The notes beneath the pieces were generated by a model. It was not told the DNA's origin. It was given only the letters and a program-made list of their open reading frames with translations, and searched no databases. Shown piece by piece: positions 11,201 to 24,651 of a stretch of 64,000 nucleotides of DNA; position 1 is the stretch's first letter; every line of letters begins with the position of its first letter. This stretch comes from Solen grandis (lineage: Eukaryota; Mollusca; Bivalvia; Adapedonta; Solenidae), in NCBI GenBank assembly GCA_021229015.1, contig CM037777.1:59730642-59794641 (forward strand), read 5' to 3'. The position numbers and the translations under genes are program-made.

Positions 11201-14200
11201 ATCTTTATTTTAGAAATTATGGTAGCCATTAGGTAGCCTGACCATTTATGCTAAATGAAATAAAATTCTAGCCATTGCCTCCACGGAAAAGAATGTTAAA
11301 ATCTTCTATATTGAGTATATAAGTGGCCTAATTTTTTAGGACTTTTCTTTAACAATTATGGTAGTCAGTTATAAGGTGATCATTTGTTCTAAATGAAATC
11401 AAATTATGACCATTTACTTCATAAAGGGAATTTTGAACTTTTCTATACAGAGTACATATGGAAACTAGCTGACCACCTAGGGACCTCATTTATCGAAGGA
11501 TTAAGTTTATTTTAGCAATTATTGTAGACAGCTACGAGGTAACCGAGGTGTCTCAACTGAAATTAAAGTCTGACTATAGGTTTCAGAGAGGAAGATCTTT
11601 GAAGTTTTGTAAGTAATATTCTTTTGATTACCATGGCAACCGAAGTTCTGCATAAATCAAGTTTATTTTAGCAACTTTCGTGGAGGGCCACAAAGTCCAG
11701 ATTCTGATTACGAAGGTGATTCAAGCTCTAGTTCAAGCTCCGAGGTCTACGTCATACCTCAGCGTCGGAATTTACGTCCACGCATTGCTCCTAGTCCTCC
11801 CACTAGCATCAATCAAGATACTTCTAGATACACTCAAATATCTCCTTCTCTTACTCCACATTCTGATATCCTGCCCGGGCAATCTCCGCCAAATGTTTCT
11901 CGTGTTACACAAGCTCCAAATTCTGTGTCGATTCCAGTCTTGTCTCCAAGACATTCTGTTTCTACAAGTCATAATAGTACTGTTCCACCCACTCCAGTTC
12001 CAAGACCCAGACGTCAACGTCCTACACCAGTACCTGACACATCTCCCGTTATAAGCGTCCAACCTGCTCCACCGCCATGACCCCAGCGTCAGCGGCGACC
12101 GCCAAATCGCTTCGGCGAGTGGGCATTCGCACAAGATGTAGAGTATTTTATTTAATGCATATACATCTTATGTCGTACGTAGTTTCATTCTGTTGTTAAT
12201 TTCTCAAAAAAACATTGTGTTTTCTTCCAGATATAGAAGGCAACTTCTCGTAGACAGATAACGCTCATGGTTTAGTTTGAGAAAGTTATTCTGTAAGCAA
12301 TTAATTATAAATTGCTTTCATTTTGTATTGATAAGTATGTTTTATTTTTAATGTTACTTTTAGTTTTTCAGCTGAAACCTAGAAGGGCTAAATATCATTT
12401 CGTATTTATAGTGTAGTGTAGTTTAATTGCATGTCGATCTCTCTCAAAGGTATTCGATTTATGGTAGATATTTCTATATAAATCGAATTTAACGTAGTTT
12501 ATTTACCATTTTCAGATGTCCTTGATTGATGGATTGCTAAATTTTGTATATACGTATATATATTTTTTTTATCTAATATTTACGGTAGATTGTTGGTCTT
12601 TGTGACTCCCGTTAATATTATGTGTTTAGAATGCCGGAGACATTCCATCGATGCGGGGGAGTTTGTAGCATGGTCAAGTTTGAGCTTGACTCAAGATAAT
12701 TTATGTATGTTAATTGCGTTTTAACAAATGTTCGTGCGTGTCATTCGTATCTGTTTTGTTAGTACTCTTGTCCCTTTGTTTCGTGACACGTTGTGTTAAA
12801 GGTCTCGTGCTCAGTGTTACGTATAGTCCCGTGGTGAGAGAAAATCATGAGTGCGTGAGTGAAAACAAGTTGTTATGACGTGAATGAATGATTTTCTATT
12901 TGATTGGTCAGCCCAGCCCTTTTCTCACCATAACAAGATTTGGCGCGAATAATTTTACCTATATATAATTTCCTTCTAACATTTATTTTATTTTCGGATC
13001 GCCGAGCGGGACGCTAGTTCCATCGGAAACTGCTTAATTGGTCATCAATATAAGAGATTAACTTTATATTGTTTGTTTGTTGTATTAAAATTGTCCTTAC
13101 CTTTGGACATTGCATTTATACTTATATTTTGGCAGTAGACGCGTCTGGTAAGACTTTTATACAATATCATTGCTGAATATGTTTAATTTGAGTTACTCGC
13201 TTGGTATGCGCTGAATTGTAATAATGTCGTTATTGTGAACTGTTTAATATGTCCATAAGTTTTACTTGTATTATAATATTTGTCATTTATGTTCTAGGTT
13301 TTTATTATGTGTGCACTACATTGGTGCATCCAATAAATGGACGACATCTAACTATGGATTGTTGTTTCTGAACCCCGACTACAAAATGCCAAGTTTCATC
13401 AATTTCTAACCAGCTTTTTCAGAGAAGATGTCATTTAAAGCCAATTTTTGACGACAAACGACTGGCGACAGACGACCCATGACAACGGTCGACGGACGCA
13501 ACGTGATCACAATAGCTTACCTTGAGCACGTTGTGTTCTGGTGAGCTAAAACATGAAGGAGAAGAAACATTGTCAAGTACCTTCGGCAGAGTGATTTCCG
13601 AAAATAAATTCTTCCTAGTCCTTGGATATTTGCAATGTCACTTTATTTAAATATGTAAAGAGACATAAACATTTCAACATATCAGACAGAAGCTTGTACT
13701 AGACATTAATCTAATGTTTAATGTCAACATAGTCATTAGAGAATAAATGAAAATAAGACAATTTTAATTAGGTAATTAAAGTAATTAACAACTGCCTGGC
13801 AATAACATATAAAAAAATGAAATGATTAGTGAGAAAGACTAGACGTAAAAGAAAATAAGACTCCAGGGGTTGGTTAGTTTCCTTATATACTCTGTAAAGA
13901 AAATTCTTCTTCTTTATATTAAACCAGTGATCAGAATTTTATTTCATTGGGCACAAATAGTCATCTCATGGCCCTCTACCATAATTGCTAAAATAAAGTT
14001 GATCCCTGGAAAAAATGCCCCCCCCCCCAACCCCCACTTGCGTTTTGTCAGCTTACAAACTATAAAATTCAATTTTTTTCTCTGATAACAGTGTTCAAAG
14101 TTAAAGTTTGTTTTGCACTAATGAGAACCTCAATGCCCTCTACCATAATTGCTGATTATCGGATTTTGTAATTATTGATCCCTTGAAAAATGAGCTTTCA

Positions 14201-15814
14201 GATGGTATGCTATTTTTCTGATATTATCTTCATAGAAATGTATCTAAAATTTGAATCTGGTTGCTGCTTAAGGTAACCTTGTAAAAATCAAGTCAACTGA
14301 ATTGTTCCCATAAGGCTAATGGTATTCTGTTGAGCATTTTAGTACCGTTATGATCCCTTGTTTAAAACAGATTGTTTCATGGGAATGTATATTTAATCCC
14401 AGTTTTCCCGCACTGAATTTTATTTGTCATCTGTATAATCATACACTAGTTTTAAGTTTTGGCTTAGAAATAGTCACATCAAAATAGACACACCAGAAAA
14501 CCTACTTTTTCCTATGCTTTCTATTAAACTGAACAATGTTTCAATTGTTTTACTATCCGTAAGTATTATGATTCATAGACACGAAACTAGTATTAACCTA
14601 TATTTTAGCAAAATATTTTCTGTAATACCAAAAATTGGATGCCATGAAGAGATAAAATTCGATTTTGAATGAATTAAGTGCTGAATTTTGTCAGCATTTT
14701 AATTTTTACTGAGAATTTTGATACTAATGGTAAATATTAGAGTATACTTTTGACATCCAGCAATTAAACTGAAAAAGTGAAAAAATAAATCAATAAAGCA
14801 CTACAAATAAACTGCATATTTATCGCTTTGTTATAACGAAAAGGTTGTAAGGGTCGACTATTGAGGTGGATGGAGCCAACATTTATTTATCATGCTTATA
14901 GACGAATGATAAAGTTTCAACTAAAACAATTTTTGGTCAGGGAAAAATGGAATTTGGTCAATGAAAAGTCCGTGAAAAGTCAGGAAATTTGTTTTCTCAG
15001 CTAAATGGAAACGGTACATATATTTTGAATTGCGACGTTATACTACAAGTAATTGAAAAAGAAACAGAAATATTGACCATCCGGGAGAGCAAGAACTGTT
15101 TGTATATTTGTTGGGTTTAACGTCCCACCAACAGTATATTAGTCATTTGGGGACGATGTCTACTTGGGACAGATATAGTGCTGCCACACTGCAGTATCAC
15201 GCCGTAGACATGCGACATGATACCACACCCAGTCACATTATTCTGACCAGTCCTGCGAATACCCTTATATGCTGAGCGCCTAGCAAGGGAGCTATAACAG
15301 TACCATTTTTTACGACTTTGGTATGGTCGCGGACGGGGATCGAAGCCACGACCTCCCGCTCCCGAGGCGGACGCTCTAACCATTCAGCCACCGGGGACGG
15401 TAAAGCAAGAACTAAGGAATAAAAAAAGATGAATCAAAAGAAAATAAATTGAAATCAGTGAGTTACTGACTTACTTTCAATACATAGTGGCGGTTTCCAT
15501 GACACTTTACAGCCAGCCTGACAATGTCCGTTTAGAATGTCACACGGTTGGTTGCCATGGCAATGTCCACATGTATTGTTACAGTAAAGTCCCCACTGCG
15601 AATCTTTGCACTCTGTAATTGAAATTTGTGTGACATATGAATGCAGCTCGGTAAAATTCGGTAAAAAGGTAACTGTCTTTGACTAAGCTCGTGATATTTT
15701 TTGATTGGTTAAGTCAAAATAGTCACCGGAAGTGATATTCACATTTCGAATCAGCAGACTCTGGGCATCGCTGAACCGAGATGATTTCACTTTCTCCAAA
15801 CTATATTAGCGTTA

Positions 15815-15856
<42 letters not shown>

Positions 15857-18800
15857 TGCATTTATATTTGGACGCTCCTCGCATAATATTGCTGAGTTAC
15901 TAAAAACTGTATGAACAATATATATATATATATATATATATAAGATTGTTTTATTTTCTTTTATACCATAAAATAATCTATGTTTATTTGACTTTCAAAA
16001 TAACCAAGGTGTGCTAGTTTAGTTATCTTTATTCATCATTATTCTAGCAAATAACTTTCGACTTATTTATCGTGTAAATGAAATGATTTGATTTTTATTT
16101 TCAATTTATATACACATATCAGTATATTTCAAAATTATGATATTTAATGTTTATATAAACTTGAAGTATGATAGTAATTAAACTTTAAAGAACTGAACGC
16201 TAAAACTGACATTCTGCAAGCTAATTTACACAGCATTGAATTACCTTTTTCACAGAAACTGCATATGTCTTAATGTTATTCCGAAAAAAATATCAATTTT
16301 AATAAATAAAAAAATATTTTTAGAATGATTTTTTCTTTATTGAATTTCACAATAACATACTTTCGTGTTTCTCTTCCAATAGAATGTTTATTAATTGATT
16401 TTTTAAACAAACGTGTTGTAACACTACCAGAAGTTCCAGATTGGATTCATTTTTTATAACTGTATTGATAACGAACTACCTTTTACTGCCTTTAACCGCT
16501 AATCTTTAGATGGAATGTTAACGGTGAAGCCTTTACGATATTATAACCACAGCTTTCAGTACTTTGCTTCCTCCTAGGCTTCATAAAATTATCAGCTATC
16601 GACAAACACCCTTCTGTATGGTAAATTTAGGTTATTTACATAATGTTTCCAATCATTTAGCTCTCAAAACACGGGATTTTTTTTGTTGCTATGCTTGCAA
16701 TATCGACCACTAACAAGCTCAACATTCCTTAGTTATTTCTTGATGTGTGTTCCAAAACATATTTTCTTTGGTATCATACTTATATAATTGTTTAATTGAT
16801 AATTGATGTAATGAACTAGATATTCATGCACATGGTTTTTGTTTTTTAACGGTCAAGTATGATCATATACAAAGATACCCCGATACGTTTCTGCCCATTA
16901 AAAATAATCAATGACCTTATATCTAATATGAAGGTAGGTAATTTCTTCCACTGAAAACGTACATCATGTCGTTTTAATTGCCGTAACTGCTTTTAAAGTT
17001 GGTGGATGTTTATAAAATTGGTCTTATTTTGCCTGAAAGGGATGAATAAAAACAATAAAGTACGAAAAAAAAAAACTTGTCAAAGAAATCGTGCTACATC
17101 ACTAAGTCGAAAACGCGTTTGGTCGGAAGAGATCTGGCCGAGGGAACCTCGCCAATCTAAAGCCACAATTTCAGTGTTGAATTGTATGGACAGATATTGA
17201 TTGAAGTAACAAATAAACCTAAAATGAATACTTGTTATTACATTTTTTTTATTTTAGTCAGCCTTTTTTCTTCCACCTTAAAAATTCATCCGATTCGTCC
17301 TTGACCGATGAACAGCTACGTTTAAATTACGGATTGAAGTAACAAATAAACCTAAAATGAATACTTGTTATTACAATTTTTTTATTTTAGTCAGCCTTTT
17401 TTCTTCCACTTTAAAAATTCATCCGATTCGTCCTTGACCGATGAACAGCTACGTTTAAACTACGGATTCTATACAGTTCCTATCGAGCGACTCGGTGACA
17501 TTGCTGGTGTAGTTTTGTTCTCGATTTAGTCACAGAATCTTCTCAAAACAATGATTTTCAAGCCAGCACAAGTGTTCATTTCAGGTATATTTGTTTCTTT
17601 CTCCAGCATGTGTCCATACAATTCAACACTGACATGACATTGTGGTTTTAGTTTTCCTTTAGTTTTATACGGGAGAAATTGGCGAGATTCTCTCTTCCGA
17701 CCAAACGCATTTTAGAATTCGCGAACATTATAAGGGCGATTCCTCAGGCAAGGGTGTGTTTTTATGTAGCTGTATGTATATATGATATGGCCATTGAAAC
17801 CAACTCCCTGGCCAAATCCATAACATAATCCCATAAACCTATCGAAGGGTGAGAGCGTAGTGCTTAGGTATTTACATGCACTTAGCCTAGTATTTGCTCG
17901 TTCTCAACCCACGATATTCATCTTTGCTAGCTCCATTTTTTGATAAGAATTTAACCTCACCATGATCACATCTGTTGTTGGTCCCAGTCCAACGGCCTTC
18001 ACACCCATATGGACAAACCCCTGTCATCCGGTAGGTACCGGTAGTGACGTCACTACAGTGACACACGTCACTACAATCCCATCCGCACCAGCCTGGTAAA
18101 CACTCTGTTACAAAAAAAATCGAATTATAATTACACGTCATAGAGAATTTTTTTATTTGATCTCTTCAATAATGATGACAATTGCCACCGTTTGCGTTTA
18201 TTAATATATATTTCATTAGAAATAGTTCCTAGCTTATGCCCCACTCGGAATCATACTTACACAGTATTTTGCTAACGAATGTCTTAGTTTTGACGTGTCC
18301 ATCTTAAAGCTAATATGAATAATTAATGATAATTTAAGAAAATTAAAAATGATAATAAATGGGAAATTAAAAATATATTAAAATATTAAAATAACTGCAA
18401 AATCTAGAACAGCTAAGATTGTCGATTTTTTTTTTCAATATCATAAATACAATATTTAAAACAGAGGAAAATGTACGAAATTTAATCTAATTTAGCTGTT
18501 ACCTGCGAACACTTCAACTTCACAGAGTACAAGTATTCTAGTCAGGCTGAACGTAACAGTTTGTCCATCAACTGGTGGTATAATGCTTATCTCTCGGGGA
18601 AGGTATTTTAAGACGTTGTTAATAACGATGTCATATTTAACCCAAGGTGATGATCCGCCGGGTTGTGATATATTCAAACTGAAGCCTGCAGTTTGATCTG
18701 AAAAGACATTTGATTTATGTGCAAAACATTAACACAATGAATAGGAAAAAAATGGGCATTGTAAAATTCAAGAAACAAAAACAAACAAAAAATATGTCTC

Positions 18801-21800
18801 ACATTTCTATTCACAGCTACCTGTCATTGCATTGTTAAATGAAGATGTTTACTAAGTGAATACAAACAATTTACAAATCTCATTAAAATCGTTTTTACTG
18901 CTATACTTTACACTGTCTACGATCTGAACATATAGAACAGAAAAGCTTTACAGCAAAACAAATCATCACAATGCCATAATTGTCACTTAAAATACTTGTT
19001 ACACCACTCTTTTCCTTTTCGCTCTCTGATTAGTTACTTATATTTCAATACGCGCAGACATCTTTCTTTTTGATTTGCCATTAAGTTAGTTCCATAATGA
19101 TAAAACAACTTTAAGAAAACACAACATGTCGTGATATTCATAAGTCAAAATACCATGATAGCTGTTGTGCAAGGAAACTTTTATTTCCTTTTCCGGAAAC
19201 TAAATGTCAATCTTCAAATTAAAAACTGCTAAAAATCTGACATCTTTGGCAAAATCCTATATGTACATTTATATACATATGAGCGAATTGATCAATAGAG
19301 CTCCAACCCGCTGCATTTGTAACATACAGTTCCTTACACACAAAACGCTGTCTTCGGCACTTTGATTCCGAATAAAGGTTAAAAAGGAGGAGCCAGCAGT
19401 TAATTCAGCCAGTCTGTGCTTGTCTTTGGAGATGTCCAAAAGGAAGAGAAGCTACTATTTTTGTTGTTTTTTCAGGTACAGTTAGTTTGCTTGAAAAAGA
19501 GGCAACAAATGTATCACAATTCTCAATATAAAAGGATACTCTGGAAGGGAAACAGTGTGTGTTCCACTCCGGGGTTACCCCGAGCCCAGTCTTTACCAGG
19601 ATGGAAGGATAGGTTACGGATCATTTCAGTTGCTTTTGTATATACATGTAAAAATTATATTTTTATTGCTGGCGACGGTCTGAGGTTCCCTAGGTTTAGC
19701 CTTGATCAGATATGTCTGTATGTAATACATGTATACTTGTTTGTATTCAAAATAACGGGGCCAAGTAGACATTGCTTATTTTACCTGTTATTTATTTCTT
19801 AGAATCATCCCCAATTTTTTGTCTTAGTCACAGGAATCAAGTAAATTTATTACATCATTGTATTTATGTTGCAAATCTTCAAATATATTCAAGCACAGTT
19901 AACCCTGTCCATTGTGTACTAATGCGTGATAAACGCTCAAAATCGTTAAATTTTAGGCATTAATATAATTATTTCTTTGAATAAGTAAGCAAGCGAGAGA
20001 GAGAGAGAGAGAGGCGTATTTTAATTGTTTTGAACAGTTACGTATCACAATTATACTCATATGTTGTAAATTTAAAACCACGAAAACTGGCACTTTTAGA
20101 GAGTGTAAAGTAGTGAAAACTTTAAAGACCCGCGAATAGCAAAGTATTGCAGCGAATGTTGAAATCAAAAACATCATTTTCATTTTGCCTAAAATAATTA
20201 CGGTATTAATAGTCTTATTCTTACCAAAAAGTAAAGGCATTGTGCTGATTCCAAAGTAGATACACATATAATAAAATAATTTATTATATTACATGTAGCA
20301 ACTAATTACGGATATCAATTTGAACAACATACTACATTTAATGTATTATATAGTGGATACTTGTTGGTTTCAGTGGAATAACATTTTTAATTCATTGAGT
20401 GAGGAGGATAATCAATACTTTCAGTAGTAGCACAGCCACGATTGCAAATCTTGATTTTCCCTAATCACGAGATGAATTAAAATAATATACCACTGAAATA
20501 AATATGTTTTTTAATGCTATTCTGTGACACTTTACACTTTGTAATTGAGTTCATCAAAGATTTACCCTGTGAGAGCCCTATTTCCTGAAATCGTTATTCA
20601 GTTTAAAAAACATTAACACACACAAAAAGCGTAAGCAACATTTCTTTTCAGAATTTCTTAAATATTTGTTATATCAACGTAGAAATTAATTAAAATGTCG
20701 TGAAAAAGAAAACAATTTCTTTTAAAATGAACATTTTACAAAACAGAGACATTTTTAAACAGTGAAGTTACCATTTTAATTTACTGTTATTTCCCTATAA
20801 TCCACCGAAAAAAAAGAAAAGAATTTTTTTTAAATAAAACATGTTACTTGTAATATAATTAATTGCCCAATCATATACGTACATAGAAAAGCAGCAGGCA
20901 CTCTTGAGTAAACATGTATTTCTTCAATTCGAAATGTTGAGGGAAGCTGTAGTTGCCACCAATGTATTTGAAATGGTTCTTCTGTGGTAGCTGAACACAT
21001 TTTGTAAAAGTCCCGTATGGCCTCTCCACGCAACATTGGCCGCCCATCTACTGCTTTGCTAGAATTCAAAGCTTCTTCCGTGAATAACGTCGATGATTGC
21101 CTTGTGTCTCCATTAAATGACACTTGACGCCCTGAAAAGGGACACAGGAACGATACAAGTGGAATAGGTAATAAGGGTCCGTATTCTGTCTTAAATGTCT
21201 CATATGAGAAGTAATTATACTGTAGTATAATGTAGCTGGTAACATACGAGTGTAATAATTCATGTACGTCAATAATGTATATTCTGTTACAATAGAAAAA
21301 CTGACACGAAAGTGTGATTCTCTTTTTATCGGATTTAATAGTACTACAGGAATATAACATGATAAAGTCACCTCCTCATATTGCAAGCATGGATAATCTA
21401 GACTAACCCCCATATATGTCCACCTCACACAGTGACATTCTAGTCTTGGTGACCTGAAATATAACTCTCAGATGACGAGTGACCACTGGACTGGTACACA
21501 TCACCTCCATGACCTCTTCCCCGGGACTGTCCGGGTGTTCATAACACATCGTTGGGAAATTGGTGCCGTTCTGTCCGGCCTCTACTTTGAATCCACGGAA
21601 AAACTCTGTCAAATACATAACACTTTATAAGACGGCTGTGTGAAGTTGGCTCGACATACGACATACAACATACGACATTCAACTCTCACTATTCACGACA
21701 TTCGCGACATTGGACATTCAGATTTTGAATGTCGCACGCGACATTCACGACATTAGACATTCAGATTTTGAATGTCGCGGCACGACATTCACGACATTGG

Positions 21801-24619
21801 ACATTCAGATTCTGAATGTCGCACGCGACATTGGACATTCAGATTTTGAATGTCGCGGCACGACATTCGCGACATTGGACATTCAGATTTTGAATGTCGC
21901 ACGCGACATTCACGACATTGGACATTTAGATATTGAATGTCGCGGCACGACAGTCGCGACATTGGACATTCAGATTTTGAATGTCGATTTTGAATGTCGC
22001 ACGCGACATTCACGACATTGGACATTCAGATTTTGAATGTCGCGGCACGACATTCGCGACATTGGACATTCAGATTTTGAATGTCGCACGCGACATTGGA
22101 CATTCAGATTTTGAATGTCGCGGCACGACATTCGCGACATTGGACATTCAGATTTTGAATGTCGCACGCGACATTGGACATTCAGATTTTGAATGTCGCG
22201 GCACGACATTCGCGACATTGGACATTCAGATTTTGAATGTCGCACGCGACATTCACGACATTGGACATTCAGATTTTGAATGTCGCACACGACATTCACG
22301 ACATTGGACATTCAGATTTTGAATGTCGCGGCACGACATTCGCGACATTGGACATTCAGATTTTGAATGTCGCGGCACGACATTGGACATTCAGATTTTG
22401 AATGTCGCCGACATTCACGACATTGGCATTCAGATTTTGAATGTCGCCCGACATTCATTCAAAATCTGAATGTCCAATGTCGCGAATGTCGTGCCGCGAC
22501 ATTCAAAATCTGAATGTCCAATGTCGTGAATGTCGTGCCGCGACATTCAAAATCTGAATGTCCAATGTCGTGAATGTCGTGCCGCGACATTCAAAATCTG
22601 AATGTCCAATGTCGTGAATGTTGCGTGCGACATTCAAAATCTGAATGTCCAATGTCGCGAATGTCGTGCCGCGACATTCAAAATCTGAAAATGTCCAATG
22701 TCGCGAATGTCGTGCCGCGACATTCAAAATCTGAATGTCCAATGTCGTGAATGTCGCGTGCGACATTCAAAATCTGAATGTCCAATGTCGTGAATGTCGT
22801 GCCGCGACATTCAAAATCTGAATGTCTAATGTCGTGAATGTCGCGTGCGACATTCAAAATCTGAATGTCCAATGTCGTGAATAGTGAGAGTTGAATGTCG
22901 TATGTTGTATGTCGTATGTCGAGCCAACTTCACACAGCCTTATAAGACTGCAAAATTCTGTGATGGTTTAAAGATTAGATTGTCAGCAAAAAGCGACAGA
23001 GAGAGGTTACTATACCTCATTATGCAATTGTTCATTTCGTAATTACGAGATGAATAAAGTTCCAAATATTGAAGCAAACATGCACTTTTTGGTAAATGTA
23101 GACTGCGTGTAAGAACTTAGAGGTAAGTATCAATATATTTGAGATTAAATAAGAAAGACATCAGTTAAAAAATAACAGATAAACAAGAGTGCCATAGGGA
23201 CCCTAAATCGCTCAAATGAGTATAGGGTTTCCCAAGGAACATCTGTACTAAACCATTTTGAAATCTGGCCAGTAGTTTTAAAGAAAATGATTTTTAAATT
23301 TTTCATAATTCATTTCTTTCTTTTGCCAATGCAACCAGAGTTCTACATGAATCATGTTTATTTTAACAACTTTTATGAAGGTTCACCCAAGGATCTAACT
23401 AAATACTGCCCGGCGGTTTCAGAGATGTCGTTTAAAGGTTTTTTCTATATACATACAAGGAAAATTAGCCCCGCCCCTGGCGGCCATTTTTTTTTACGGA
23501 TCGGAATAATTTTAACAAACGTGGTAGTTTTTTACTTTAGGAACATATGTACCAAAACATTTAGAAATCTGGCAAGTAGTTTTGAAGATGATTTTTAAAA
23601 TTATCTTTTATTTTTATTCTGTTGCTACGGCAACCAGAGTTCTAAATGGATTTTAGCAACTTTTTTGAAGGTTTACCCAAGGATCATCCATGCCAAGATA
23701 TATCAAATTCTGTCCAGCGGTTTCAGAGGAGGTGTCGTGTAAAACAAATTATTGACGACGCACGACGGACGAAGCACGACGACGGACACGGGGTGTACCT
23801 GATAGTTCACCATTAGCATGTTGTGCTCAGGTTAGCTAAAAACATAGGATAATACTATGTTATTTAAATCAGCCACTGACACCCTGTGAACTAAACAGTT
23901 ACATTTGTACCTATTTGTTTCATCTAAATATCATTTTTAGAAAATATATTGACTTTTTAATAAGATTACATGCCCGAAATATACGATGATAGCGCGTAGA
24001 TGTTTTCAAAAATAACGTTAAACATAAAATAGGGGATCTGAAAGAATGATATTTTGGTTTTGCTAAAATGTTTAATTCAAAATATTTGTTTATCGAACGG
24101 GAAGACGGGTAACTCAAAAATAAAGATATGTTATTTTCTTTTGATGAAGTTGAAAAATTAGATAGCTTGAGTTTAAGAAAATTTTAAAATACTTTGTGTG
24201 AGTTGTAAAAGTACTATTTGTAAGGACACCGGTGAAATATTGCATATCAAATATCAAATCTTTTTGTGTTAACATAAAAGTGCACTATTTTACTGGCTTA
24301 ATATTGTGGTATACAATAAAGATAAATATGTTTTAGCTACGGGACCCTCAATGGTATACAGTTATCCCAGCAACTTCACTCATGGAAACAGCCATGTTTG
24401 AAGGAAACACGTGATAAAAATGTCCTTATCCTTAAAAAAGACATCTTACATATTTTTATTTCGGATTTTGATATTGCCAATGTTACATAACGGTACAATA
24501 TTTCCATATGCAAATGATATTGAAATTATTTAATGTAACGATTTGTTCTGTAGTTTTCTTTGAAGTTATCAATATGGTTTAGTGCGTTATGCTTACATAC
24601 TTATTTCAATAACCTCACC

Positions 24620-24651
<32 letters not shown>

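Larger units (their letters stand above)
10313..13555 (+). repeat. Old dispersed repeat broken by SINEs and a gypsy-like insertion
   Basis: The head (10313-10365, GGCCCTTGATCGCTCACC) and tail (13383-13555, ending TTGAGCACGTTGTG and GGTGAGCTAAAA) match the ends of the complete copy at 33551-33992. The body holds tandem units of about 150-160 bp with AATTATGGTAG and AAATTCTAACCATTG (10720-11680). Inserted in it are a SINE (10382-10625), another SINE fragment (10805-11030) and the retroelement tail (11685-13383). Confidence 0.6.

Noticed and set aside
11772..12134. 120-codon minus-strand frame rich in Trp and Arg
   Set aside because: It is the antisense shadow of the pol-like frame on the plus strand.
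21710..22872. Several 60-110-codon frames on both strands with repeated Asp-Ile-Leu-Asn motifs
   Set aside because: They are translations of the inverted satellite and appear in every frame; not genes.
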